Below are positions 1 through 7,091 of a stretch of DNA of 32,330 bases, piece by piece. The translations under genes and the position numbers were made by a program. The DNA is from a virus. Positions within the stretch are counted from its first letter, which is position 1. Each line of letters starts with the position of its first letter. Under the pieces are notes generated by a model, which did no database searches, was not told the origin of the DNA, and worked only from the letters and a program-made list of their open reading frames with translations. The stretch is from positions 1 through 32,330 of the IMG/VR virus record IMGVR_UViG_3300025327_000112; one strand, written 5' to 3'.

Positions 1-2
1 GC

Positions 3-566
3 CGCTGGTGCGGTGGCCCGGTCCCGAAGAATCGCCGCTCATGGTGCGGCCCTGCGTGCGTCCACGAGGCCCTCCTGCGGGCCCAGCCAGGGTACGCCCG
101 CCGCAAGGTGCTGGAGCGCGACCGTGGCATCTGCGCCGCCTGCGGGCTCGACTGCTGTCGACTGGAGCGGCTGGCCGACAGGTTGCTCAAGCTGTCGTGG
201 GCCGAGGTGTGGGTCCGGCAGGACAACGGCCGCATGGTCCTGAATCCGTGGGTCGAGCAGACCGACGGCGCTCTGGTGCGCAAGGTGCCCCACCCGGCAG
301 CCGAGAAGCGGCGGCGCGATCTCGAAATCCTGCTGGCCATCCTGAGCCTCTGGGCTGGCCACGACCTGCGGAAGTGGACTCGCACTTGGTCGCGCGGGAC
401 AGGCGCCGGAGAGGATGTGCGGCTCAAGCATTCGCTCTGGCAGGCCGACCACGTCACGCCGGTCGTGGAAGGGGGCGGGTGCAGCGGGCTCGACAATCTG
501 CGCACGCTTTGCCTGCGTTGCCACAAGGGCGCGACGGCCAAGCTGGCGCAGCGGAGGCGTCGCTGA
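3..566 (+). CDS. HNH endonuclease (5' end outside the window)
   Basis: The frame is already open at base 3, so the true start lies upstream; 187 codons are visible. Cysteine pairs (CAAC at visible residues 44-47 and CLRC near the C-terminus) would form the zinc-binding part of an HNH (His-Me finger) nuclease. The core follows in order: Asp-His in QADHVTPV, Asn in LDNLRTLC and His in RCHKG. HNH nucleases beside terminase genes are common in phages and can assist terminase cleavage at cos ends. Here two genes lie between it and the terminases, so that role is inference, and a general restriction-like or homing nuclease is possible. The last codons overlap the next start (TGATG), suggesting translational coupling. 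About 90 residues separate the first Cys pair from the HNH core. Confidence 0.85.
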   Translation, partial: RWCGGPVPKNRRSWCGPACVHEALLRAQPGYARRKVLERDRGICAACGLDCCRLERLADRLLKLSWAEVWVRQDNGRMVLNPWVEQTDGALVRKVPHPAAEKRRRDLEILLAILSLWAGHDLRKWTRTWSRGTGAGEDVRLKHSLWQADHVTPVVEGGGCSGLDNLRTLCLRCHKGATAKLAQRRRR

Positions 567-1231
567 TGCTTACCCTCGTCCCCATGACCATCACCGAGGC
601 CAAGGCGTTCGTGGCGCAGCACCATCGTCATCACGGCGCGCCGGTCTCCGGCCTATTCGCGATCGCCGCGGCAGAGGGTGAGGACGTGCGGGCCGTGGCC
701 ATCGTTGGTCGCCCGATGTCGCGAGTGCTCGACGATGGCTGGACTGTGGAGGTCACACGCCTGTGCGCGCTACCAGGCGTTGCGAACGCCTGCTCCATGC
801 TCTACGCGGCGGCCTGGCGCGCGGCCAGGGCAATGGGGTATCGCAAGCTGGTGACGTACACGCTGGCCACCGAGCCCGCCAGATCGGCGGTACCGTGGAA
901 CCGGAAATCCGTCCACGCTCACGAGGCACTACCTGGAGCCATCGCCCTCGACTTTGCTGCACGCTATGGTGTCACGCGGTGGGCACTCGGAAATGCCCTG
1001 AAACACTTACTGATTTTGCGGCGGAAAATGATGGTGATAGCGGAAATGGCACAGGGTCATGCGGCGCTTTACGACCGCACTGCCTTGCGGCCCCGGCGCG
1101 AGATTCGCGTGTGCACGTACGCCGGTAACACGTCTGAGCGCTACGGCCGATTCGCGTGGCTCAAGCACGAGTACCCCGACCTATTCCGACGGCTCGCCGC
1201 AGAGTTCCGCAGCATCGGAGCGATGACGTAG
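566..1231 (+). CDS. XF1762-like phage protein with divergent C-terminal half
   Basis: The start is taken at 566, where ATG overlaps the HNH stop as TGATG; the frame is open further upstream but those codons only mirror the HNH gene. Residues 1 to about 104 resemble the XF1762 family, an uncharacterised GNAT-like fold found in phages and mobile elements: VAQHHRHH, VAIVGRP, LDDGWTVEVTRLC, ACSMLYAAAWRAARAMGYRKL. As I recall the family, the TEP motif is followed by a GASLRAAGW-type segment and a short tail. Here it is followed by about 115 unrelated residues with a possible helix-turn-helix (AARYGVTRWALGNALKH) and an aromatic, basic end. DNA around 990-1050 is also more AT-rich. The product may be a chimera. 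The protein is 221 aa and its biochemical function is unknown. Confidence 0.7.
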   Translation: MLTLVPMTITEAKAFVAQHHRHHGAPVSGLFAIAAAEGEDVRAVAIVGRPMSRVLDDGWTVEVTRLCALPGVANACSMLYAAAWRAARAMGYRKLVTYTLATEPARSAVPWNRKSVHAHEALPGAIALDFAARYGVTRWALGNALKHLLILRRKMMVIAEMAQGHAALYDRTALRPRREIRVCTYAGNTSERYGRFAWLKHEYPDLFRRLAAEFRSIGAMT

Positions 1232-1282
1232 CCCCGCCGCGTCCTGGGGGTCCTAGTTGCTTTCGTGAGGGGAGAGGACCTT

Positions 1283-1339
1283 ATGAGCGCACGTCGCGGT
1301 GCTCATGTCAAGACGGCTGGCTTACACTTCGGCACCTAA
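1283..1339 (+). CDS. possible 18-aa peptide
   Basis: ATG at 1283 is preceded at good distance by a purine-rich GGGGAGAGG ribosome-binding-like stretch and runs 18 codons to TAA (MSARRGAHVKTAGLHFGT). It is too short to recognise. It could be a leader peptide or chance; the upstream SD-like sequence is the main support. Confidence 0.2.
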   Translation: MSARRGAHVKTAGLHFGT

Positions 1340-1345
1340 AAGCGA

Positions 1346-1428
1346 CCCACGTGATGGGGCTGGTCTCAATACGTGGGCGATTCCATCTTGACGTTGCGGC
1401 AGAGCGATCGTACCACGCGAGAGCGTGG
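1346..1428. promoter_or_regulatory. operator-like inverted repeats (CCACG/CGTGG half-sites)
   Basis: Two inverted repeats flank the candidate promoter. CCCACGT at 1346-1352 pairs with ACGTGGG at 1371-1377 (18-bp gap). CCACGC at 1413-1418 pairs with GCGTGG at 1423-1428 (GAGA between) and covers the GTG start of the next gene. A related palindrome sits at 5358-5375. Binding by a phage repressor is inference. Confidence 0.4.
1388..1416 (+). promoter_or_regulatory. candidate promoter TTGACG-N17-TACCAC
   Basis: TTGACG at 1388-1393 is followed after 17 bp by TACCAC at 1411-1416, within the 12-mer CGTACCACGCGA (1409-1420) that recurs at 5365 and 12451. The GTG start of the next gene is 8 nt after the putative -10, so the transcript may be leaderless. 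TACCAC is a poor match to TATAAT, so it may be an operator or a lineage-specific -10. Confidence 0.4.
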
Positions 1429-1817
1429 CAGCAGGATCGAATGCAGGAAACGAATCCGGCAACGCGCCATTGCGTCTGCCGCTTTCCGCGCTGAAGCCAG
1501 ACCCGCGGAACCCGCGCAAGATGGACGATGGCGCGAGGTCTGGCCTGGCGGTCAGCCTCGAAACCTTCGGCCCGCTCGACATCGTGTTCAACGACGAGAC
1601 GGGTGAGCTGGTCAGTGGGCACCAGCGTATCGGCGCGGTTTGCTACGAGCCGTTCAGCGGCAGCGGCTCACAGATCATCGCCGCCGAACAACTCGGCCGC
1701 CGCTGCTACGCCATGGAGATCGAGCCGCGCTACGTGGACGTGGCGGTAGCCAGGTGGGAAAAATTCACAGGGAAGTCTGGCATCCGCGCAGACGCACCCG
1801 AGGCCGCCCATGGCTGA
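1425..1817 (+). CDS. ParB-like/DNA methylase fusion with large internal deletion
   Basis: This 130-aa ORF starts at GTG 1425, the only start-type codon after the in-frame stop at 1389 and before the recognisable domain. Residues 16-70 match the N-terminus of ParB-like nuclease domains (LPLSALKPDPRNPRK, then ELVSGHQR). Residues 74-117 match the C-terminal end of a beta-class DNA methylase: the SAM-binding FSGSG, then AAEQLGRRCYAMEIEPRYV and VARWEKFTG. Full-length relatives join these ends through roughly 300 residues that carry the DPPY catalytic motif. Here the two ends meet in frame near base 1635-1647. The product cannot be an active methylase of the known type, although its frame and stop are intact and it overlaps the next gene by 8 bases. 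It may be a decaying gene, a small DNA-binding product or an assembly artefact. Confidence 0.7.
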   Translation: MAAGSNAGNESGNAPLRLPLSALKPDPRNPRKMDDGARSGLAVSLETFGPLDIVFNDETGELVSGHQRIGAVCYEPFSGSGSQIIAAEQLGRRCYAMEIEPRYVDVAVARWEKFTGKSGIRADAPEAAHG

Positions 1818-2262
1818 CGACGCCACCAGGCCGCCCGAGGTCGCGCCGCCCATGGACGGCAAGGAGAAGCGCAAGCTCAACTTGCTGCCGCCGTGCCAGC
1901 CCGGCGAGACGCGCAACCGCGAGGGCAAGAACGGGCGCGACAAGCAGAAGGTCATCATCGACTTCATGGAGGCGCTTGACCCGAATGACCCAGAGCAGCG
2001 CCCGCGCATCATCTGCATGCTGGAGGCGATGTATCTGCGCGGGAGGCTGGGCCACGGCGTGTTTGGGAAGTTCCTCGGAGAGCAGTATTTCGGCAAGGCA
2101 CGCCAGACCGTGGACGTCTCCAACCCGGACGGTTCACTTCAGACGCTGCGGGGCGACGCGATCCTGTCAGCCCTCCAGGCCGCCATAGCGGCGCGAAAGG
2201 CCGACGACGAAGATCGAGCCTCCACAACGGAGCCGACCAGTGACGGCCATTCCGTCGAGTGA
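1810..2262 (+). CDS. putative small terminase subunit
   Basis: The 150-aa product lies directly upstream of the large terminase and overlaps it by 23 bases. That position and its make-up fit a small terminase, which recognises phage DNA and regulates packaging. An N-terminal segment with QPGETRNREGKNGRDKQK resembles the basic, glycine/asparagine-rich stretch of DUF5681-type phage proteins. A helical middle (residues about 45-90) and a charged C-terminus follow. The ATG at 1810 overlaps the preceding stop by 8 bases. No clear helix-turn-helix could be assigned by eye, so the call rests mainly on synteny and this N-terminal motif. Confidence 0.65.
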   Translation: MADDATRPPEVAPPMDGKEKRKLNLLPPCQPGETRNREGKNGRDKQKVIIDFMEALDPNDPEQRPRIICMLEAMYLRGRLGHGVFGKFLGEQYFGKARQTVDVSNPDGSLQTLRGDAILSALQAAIAARKADDEDRASTTEPTSDGHSVE

Positions 2263-3601
2263 GTCGCGCTCCCCATTCCAGGTGGCGGTCGAGGCCATCG
2301 GCGGCCCCGAGGCGTTCCTCTCGTTTTGGGAACAGCAGGATCAGGAGCAGCGCGAGGCCCTGGCGCACAATTGGGAGTTCGTGGCGAGGCCGAAGCAGCT
2401 CGCGCCGCCCGGCAAGTGGAGCACCTGGAACGTGCGGGCCGGCCGCGGCTGGGGCAAGACCAAAACCGGGTCCGAGTGGGTGCGGGCCAAGGTCGAGCGC
2501 GACGGCTGCCGCCGTATCGCCCTTGTGGCCCCCACGGCGGCAGCCGCTCGCGACGTCATGGTTGAGGGCCCGTCCGGCCTGCTGGCCGTTTGCCCACCCT
2601 GGAACCGCCCGATGTACGAGCCGAGCAAGCGGCGCGTGACGTGGCCCAATGGCGCACAGGTCACGCTGTTCTCTGCCGAGGAGCCGGACCGCCTACGTGG
2701 CCCCCAACATGAGGCTGCGTGGTGCGACGAAATCGCCGCCTGGGCGTCTCCCGAGGATTGCTGGGACATGCTGCAGTTCGGCCTGCGGGCGGGCGGAAAT
2801 CCACAGGCGCTCTGTACCTCGACCCCTCGCGCCCTGAAGTTCCTCCGCGAGCTCGAAGCGGACCCCACCACGGTGACGGTGCACGGCACCACCTACGAGA
2901 ATGAGGCAAACCTGGCGCCGCCGTTCCTCGCGCGCATCCGAAAGAAGTACGAGGGCTCGCGGCTCGGTCGCCAGGAGATCGCAGCCGAGATCCTGGATGA
3001 TAACCCTGGCGCCCTGTGGAAGCGTAGCCTCATCGACGCCAAGCGGATGGGGCTCGGTGAGTTCCTGCAATCTAAGCTACAGATGATACAGAGTGCGGTG
3101 GCGCTCGACCCAGCCACGACCGCGACAGCCAACAGTGACGAGGCCGGGATCGTGGCAGTGGGGAGCGGGATGTGCCCGTGCAACGGGAAGCCCGAACTGC
3201 ACGGGTTCGTGTTCGAGGACGCCACCAACATCTACTCGCCCAACGAGACCTGCGAGAAGGTGCTCGAAATCTTCCGCCGCCGCTTCGCCAACTGGGTGAT
3301 CGGCGAGACCAACCAGGGCGGCGACTGGATCGAGGCGCTGTTTCGCATGCACCCGGGCGCCAAGGCGCTGCCCTACAAGGGCGTGCACGCCAAGGATGGC
3401 AAGCGGCTACGTGCGGAGCCCGTGGTGGCGCTGTACGAGCAGGGCCGCGTCCACCACGTCGGGATGTTCGCCAAGCTCGAAGACCAGATGTGCAGCTGGG
3501 ACCCGAAGGAATCCGTCGATTCCCCCGACGACATCGACGCCCTCGTGCACGGGCTCACGGCCCTAATGATCTCCGGCGGAAGCATCTTCAACGCCCTTTG
3601 A
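2240..3601 (+). CDS. terL: terminase large subunit (packaging ATPase/nuclease)
   Basis: This 453-aa protein powers DNA packaging into the prohead and cuts the concatemer. The ATPase half shows Walker A RAGRGWGKT (residues 66-74), Walker B with the catalytic acid HEAAWCDEIAAW (D163, E164) and the coupling motif TSTPR (193-197). The nuclease half shows the expected acidic residues: VALDPA (D290), IGETNQGG (E355) and SPDDIDALVHGL (D431/D433), as in the RNase H-like domain of the Terminase_6/gp17 group. GTG at 2240 lies inside the small-subunit gene. The length is normal and no damage is seen. The portal gene follows after 10 bases. Confidence 0.95.
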   Translation: MTAIPSSESRSPFQVAVEAIGGPEAFLSFWEQQDQEQREALAHNWEFVARPKQLAPPGKWSTWNVRAGRGWGKTKTGSEWVRAKVERDGCRRIALVAPTAAAARDVMVEGPSGLLAVCPPWNRPMYEPSKRRVTWPNGAQVTLFSAEEPDRLRGPQHEAAWCDEIAAWASPEDCWDMLQFGLRAGGNPQALCTSTPRALKFLRELEADPTTVTVHGTTYENEANLAPPFLARIRKKYEGSRLGRQEIAAEILDDNPGALWKRSLIDAKRMGLGEFLQSKLQMIQSAVALDPATTATANSDEAGIVAVGSGMCPCNGKPELHGFVFEDATNIYSPNETCEKVLEIFRRRFANWVIGETNQGGDWIEALFRMHPGAKALPYKGVHAKDGKRLRAEPVVALYEQGRVHHVGMFAKLEDQMCSWDPKESVDSPDDIDALVHGLTALMISGGSIFNAL

Positions 3602-3611
3602 AAGGCTCACC

Positions 3612-5348
3612 ATGTCCAACTTTATCTCCCGCATGTTCCCCAAGCGCCCCGTGGCCGCCGACGCCATCACGCAGGCCGAATCGGCTGCCGCCGCCCAGCG
3701 GCGCACCGCCTTCGACGGGCTAGCCAACTACATCAGCGGCATGGGGACCCTGGCCGATCCGGCCCAGCACGATCGATACCTGTCCGAGACCAACATGGAC
3801 CGCGTTACGGCGGACGCCATCTTCCGCTCAAGCTGGCTCGGTAGGCGCGTCGTCACCACCATCGCCGACGACATGGTCCGCGGGTGGCGAACGGTCATGT
3901 GGGACGGCAGCCAGGACGATGACGGAATCTTCGACATCGCCCGCGAGGAAGAGCGGTTGCAAGTGCCGAAGCGCGTGCACTCTGCCATCAAGTGGGCGCG
4001 GCACTACGGCGGAGCGATCGTGGTCATGCTCATCAAGGGCCAGACCAGCCGGGAGGCCATGGCAGAGCCGCTCGACGTCGAGCAGGTCAAGCAGGGCGAC
4101 TTGCAGAACCTTGTGGTCTTCGATCGCTGGCGCGTCTACGGCACGCCTCCCAACGTGCGCGACTACTCCAACACCGCGCCGCTGGTTCCGCACCTGAACC
4201 AGACCATGGATGACCCTAACTTCGGGCTGCCCGAGATGTACTACCTGGCCGACACCGGCAGCCCGATCCACCACACACGCTGCATTCGGTTCGATGGCGA
4301 GGAGCTGCCCTGGTACGAGTGGGCGCGGAACGCCATGTGGCACGACAGCGTCTACAAGTCGCTCTACCGCGCGCTCAAGAGCTACGACTCGCTGATGCTC
4401 GGGTGCAGTCAGATCGTGCGGAAGGCGAGTGTCGAGGTGTTCTCGGCGGCCGGTCTCGCGGACCTGCTGTCCAGCAACGAGGGCACCACGAAGGCGCAGA
4501 CGCGCTACCAGCTCCTCTCACAAATGATGTCCATGTATGGCGTGGTGGCGCTCGACAAAGACCAGGAGACTTTCGACCGCAAGCCCGCCACCTTCGCCGG
4601 CCTGCGGGACCTGGCCGACCGCTTCGCGGTTGACGTGGCCGGCGCCGCCGACGTGCCGATGACCCGCCTGTTCGGCCAGAGCCCGGGCGGCCTGAACGCC
4701 ACCGGCGAGAGCGACCTGCAGAATTACGACAACCACATCGCGGCCCGCCAGCGGTCGAACTTGTCGCCGCAGATGAACGCGCTCGACCAAGTGCTGGTCA
4801 GGTCGGCGCTCGGGCGCATGCCGGAGGACTACCGCTTCGAGTGGAAGCCGCTGCGCCAGATGAGCCAGAAGGACAAGGCGGAGATCGACAAGCTGAACGC
4901 CGACCGGGACGCGGTCTACATCGACCGCGAGGTGGTGATGCCGCCGGTGATAGCCCGCGAGCTGCGAGCCGCTGGCACCTACCCGAACCTGACCCAAGAG
5001 GATGTGGACGACGTGGCCGAGGTCGGGGAGACCATCACGCCGATCACAAGCGAGAAGGATGACGAGGGGAAGCGGCTGGAGCGCACCGGGGGCGCGGCGT
5101 CGCCGGCCTCTCTGGTGGAAGGGCCGACTACCCTCACGCTCACCCCGACGATGCAGGGGGCGATCGTCACCGTGAACCAGGCGCTGGCCCAACTCCAGTT
5201 GCCGCCATGGCCAGACACCGATGGCGACCTGACGATCGCCGAGTTCCAGGCAAAGCACTCGGGCGACATCGCAGCGGCTGCTAACGCTGAGGCTGGGAAG
5301 ACTGGCCGTGCCACCTCACAGGAGCCACCGCTGCGAAAAACAGCTTGA
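3612..5348 (+). CDS. portal protein (DUF1073-type)
   Basis: This 578-aa protein forms the dodecameric ring at the capsid vertex through which DNA passes. The N-terminal half carries the family-like stretch FRSSWLGRRVVTTIADDMVRGW, and the block around residues 356-375 (GQSPGGLNATGESDLQNYDN) is a signature of the DUF1073 (PF06381) portal family. The last 100 residues are variable and acidic with alanine-rich helices. ATG at 3612 follows GAAAGG at suitable spacing. It lies immediately after the large terminase, as expected. Its stop codon (5346-5348) is embedded in the -35-like TTGACA of the following promoter. Confidence 0.92.
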   Translation: MSNFISRMFPKRPVAADAITQAESAAAAQRRTAFDGLANYISGMGTLADPAQHDRYLSETNMDRVTADAIFRSSWLGRRVVTTIADDMVRGWRTVMWDGSQDDDGIFDIAREEERLQVPKRVHSAIKWARHYGGAIVVMLIKGQTSREAMAEPLDVEQVKQGDLQNLVVFDRWRVYGTPPNVRDYSNTAPLVPHLNQTMDDPNFGLPEMYYLADTGSPIHHTRCIRFDGEELPWYEWARNAMWHDSVYKSLYRALKSYDSLMLGCSQIVRKASVEVFSAAGLADLLSSNEGTTKAQTRYQLLSQMMSMYGVVALDKDQETFDRKPATFAGLRDLADRFAVDVAGAADVPMTRLFGQSPGGLNATGESDLQNYDNHIAARQRSNLSPQMNALDQVLVRSALGRMPEDYRFEWKPLRQMSQKDKAEIDKLNADRDAVYIDREVVMPPVIARELRAAGTYPNLTQEDVDDVAEVGETITPITSEKDDEGKRLERTGGAASPASLVEGPTTLTLTPTMQGAIVTVNQALAQLQLPPWPDTDGDLTIAEFQAKHSGDIAAAANAEAGKTGRATSQEPPLRKTA

Positions 5349-5375
5349 CACCTGCGCCGCGTGGCGTACCACGCG
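5345..5375 (+). promoter_or_regulatory. candidate promoter TTGACA-N16-TACCAC with overlapping palindrome
   Basis: A perfect TTGACA (5345-5350) overlaps the portal stop codon. Sixteen bases later comes TACCAC (5367-5372) inside the repeated 12-mer CGTACCACGCGA (5365-5376). A perfect palindrome CGCGTGG-CGTA-CCACGCG (5358-5375) overlaps the -10 position, as an operator would. The ATG at 5380 is 7 nt after the -10, so the message may be leaderless. It would drive the whole accessory operon to 12084. The -10 match to the sigma70 consensus is weak. Confidence 0.5.
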
Positions 5376-5379
5376 ATCC

Positions 5380-5496
5380 ATGCCAGTCACCCTGCATCCG
5401 TCGAGCGAGACCGCGCGCACGCCCTCTGGTGACTGGCTGTTTCTAGGGTCAGCTTGTGCGCGGTCTCGTTGGGTGGATGGGATGGTGAGCAGATGA
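5380..5496 (+). CDS. possible leaderless 38-aa ORF heading the accessory operon
   Basis: ATG 5380 follows the promoter-like element by 7 nt with no Shine-Dalgarno sequence, consistent with leaderless translation. It runs 38 codons and ends in TGA at 5494-5496, overlapping the ATG at 5493 of the next gene (ATGA). The peptide (starting MPVTLHPSSETARTPSGDW) is unrecognised and Ser/Arg-rich. It may be a translated leader that couples ribosomes to the next gene. The alternative is that this is simply a 5' untranslated region. Confidence 0.3.
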   Translation: MPVTLHPSSETARTPSGDWLFLGSACARSRWVDGMVSR

Positions 5497-6188
5497 GCAC
5501 GCTGGAGAAGCACCCGGGGCCGTGGAAGTTCGAAGGCGGGATTTTCGACGCGAACGGAAATAGTCTAGTCAGCGGCGGTACCTACGATCTCGCCAATTGC
5601 GATGCCGAAGTCGAGGAGGACGTCAAGCCGCTCATTCTGGCCACCCCCATCCTCCTGGAGGCACTGGCCGTCGCCGTGTCCGAGAATGCCCCGCGCGACA
5701 TCATGCCGTTCAACCTGCTCATCGGGTGGCTGAACGGTGAGCCGGGATACCTAGAGGTCAACCTCGAAGCGTTCCTGAAGTGGCTGCGGGAGGAGCGAAC
5801 CACGATCGTCATCACGCGCGAAGGTGAGGCAAGGCGGCCCGAGGCGGCGATCGAGCACGTGCGTGAGACCACGTTTGGCGTCTCGCCCAACCCAGTGGAT
5901 GCGCTGCGGAACCTACTCAAGAGCGATCCTGAGTCGCTAGAGGCCCTCGGCCAGCGCCTTGGCGCAACCTCTCCGGTGAAGCTCGACGAAGCATCCTTCG
6001 ACGAAGCGGCGCGCGAACTGGAACGTCCGGCCCTACGCTGCCACGTCTGCGGCGCTCCCACCGAGAAGACATACACCTTCGAGCGCACGTACGAGAACAA
6101 GGCGTACGAGGCGCGGACCTTGCGCCTTGCTGGCGTCGGGCTTTGCGACGGCTGCGTGCCGCGGACGCATGACGGGGAAGGAATTTGA
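5493..6188 (+). CDS. phage protein of unknown function with C-terminal zinc-ribbon-like cysteines
   Basis: The 231-aa product starts at ATG 5493; an in-frame GTG at 5454 is possible but lies inside the 38-aa ORF. The N-terminus (GPWKFEGGIFDANGN, then ILATPILLEALA) recalls a widespread phage motif of the form ANA-x-IAAAPELLEAL, whose role is unknown. The C-terminus has two CxxC pairs, CHVCG and CDGC, about 35 residues apart, consistent with a treble-clef or zinc-ribbon knuckle. Between them is a Thr/Tyr/Glu-rich beta-like stretch. It is the first substantial gene of the accessory operon and its stop overlaps the next ATG (TGATG). Confidence 0.7.
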   Translation: MSTLEKHPGPWKFEGGIFDANGNSLVSGGTYDLANCDAEVEEDVKPLILATPILLEALAVAVSENAPRDIMPFNLLIGWLNGEPGYLEVNLEAFLKWLREERTTIVITREGEARRPEAAIEHVRETTFGVSPNPVDALRNLLKSDPESLEALGQRLGATSPVKLDEASFDEAARELERPALRCHVCGAPTEKTYTFERTYENKAYEARTLRLAGVGLCDGCVPRTHDGEGI

Positions 6189-6667
6189 TGGGCGACCACC
6201 TGAACAACGTCAACGCCCTCATCGCCAAGACGCTCCCGCGCTTCCCGCCCGATGGGCGCGCGGGCCACGTCCAGCTTGACTACCGGGTGGCGCAGAAGCG
6301 GCACGTCTACCTTGTGGCCCCCGGCGTGCCCATGAACGAGGAGGGGATCGCGGCGCACGCCAAGCTGTGCCTGGAACGGGAGTGGCCGCCGCAAGAAATC
6401 CTACCGCTGGGCACGCCACTGTCGCCAGAGAAATGCGACGTGGTGGTCATCGCTGCCGCAGTCTGGGTGGACACGACCATGACGGGGGCGCGCCACGTGG
6501 TCAACCAGCAGACCAAGCAGATGAGCCTCCAGCCCCGCATGGGCGCTCACGCCATCCCGGGCGAGATCGCACGGCTCGACTTGGTGGAGTTCCTGGCGCA
6601 CGCAGAGGCGTCGCTTGGCGAGGAGTCGCGCATCGTGCGGCCTGGGCTACAGATGGTGAGGGACTGA
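6188..6667 (+). CDS. unknown 159-aa protein
   Basis: The start is ATG 6188, overlapping the preceding stop as TGATG, which indicates coupled translation. The protein is soluble in appearance, with a mixed alpha/beta pattern and a hydrophobic strand CDVVVIAAAVWVDT near the middle followed by GARHVVNQQTKQMSLQPR. No family was recognised, and no signal peptide or membrane segment is seen. The context is the lead-in to the glycan-modification genes. Confidence 0.6.
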   Translation: MGDHLNNVNALIAKTLPRFPPDGRAGHVQLDYRVAQKRHVYLVAPGVPMNEEGIAAHAKLCLEREWPPQEILPLGTPLSPEKCDVVVIAAAVWVDTTMTGARHVVNQQTKQMSLQPRMGAHAIPGEIARLDLVEFLAHAEASLGEESRIVRPGLQMVRD

Positions 6668-6695
6668 CGATTACGATTGGATCACGAGGAGCGAC

Positions 6696-7091
6696 ATGAG
6701 CAAGAACACGCGCCAGCAATGGCAAGACCGAAACAAGACGCCGGACCAGTCCGTAGGCGGCCCGATCGCATCGTCTCCGGCCGGCGAACCTGACCCGGTG
6801 GAGACCATCGAGCCGCTCGCCAGGGATGGGGCCATCGCTGCCAACCCGTGCGCGCTCGGGACCTCGAAGCCCGACGCCAACGGCATCACCCGCGGGCAGG
6901 TCTACGAGAACGTCGAGGTCCCAGACCGCCCGATCAACAAGCTTGGGCTACGTCCAGGGGCGCGCCTGAATCCACTTGAGATCGAAACGCCATACGGTGA
7001 CGGCCGCTGGATGGCGTGCTTCGTTGGTGAGCGCGCGACCAAGATCGAGGTGGACGCCCAGATGCTCAAGACGGGGAAGCTGCGGGCATGA
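6696..7091 (+). CDS. unknown 131-aa protein
   Basis: ATG 6696 is preceded by ACGAGGAGCGAC, a good ribosome-binding site. The N-terminal half is hydrophilic and probably disordered (Gln, Asn, Pro, Ser-rich). The C-terminal half looks folded (GLRPGARLNPLEIETPYG, GRWMACFVGERATKIEVDA). No family was recognised. The stop overlaps the glycosyltransferase start by 4 bases (ATGA), so it belongs to the same transcript. A small partner or regulator of the transferase cannot be excluded. Confidence 0.6.
   Translation: MSKNTRQQWQDRNKTPDQSVGGPIASSPAGEPDPVETIEPLARDGAIAANPCALGTSKPDANGITRGQVYENVEVPDRPINKLGLRPGARLNPLEIETPYGDGRWMACFVGERATKIEVDAQMLKTGKLRA

Larger units (their letters stand above)
1232..1424 (+). 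other. 193-bp intergenic control region
   Basis: This spacer separates the XF1762-like gene from the ParB/methylase remnant. It holds a loose hairpin (GGTCCT at 1249-1254 and AGGACC at 1275-1280), a possible 18-codon ORF at 1283-1339, and a cluster of CCACG/CGTGG half-sites around a TTGACG promoter-like hexamer. No RNA gene was recognised. Confidence 0.5.

Noticed and set aside
8-565. Long upstream extension of the XF1762-like frame
   Set aside because: It mirrors the HNH gene in another frame, is Arg/Pro/Gly-rich and has no family-like sequence; TGATG overlap at 566 marks the real start.
1249-1280. Transcription terminator in the spacer
   Set aside because: The GGTCCT/AGGACC hairpin is weak, has a 20-nt loop and lacks a T tract.
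4518-5258. 246-codon minus-strand frame
   Set aside because: Shadow of the portal gene; high GC gives long antisense frames, and its Arg/Val/His-rich sequence resembles no protein.
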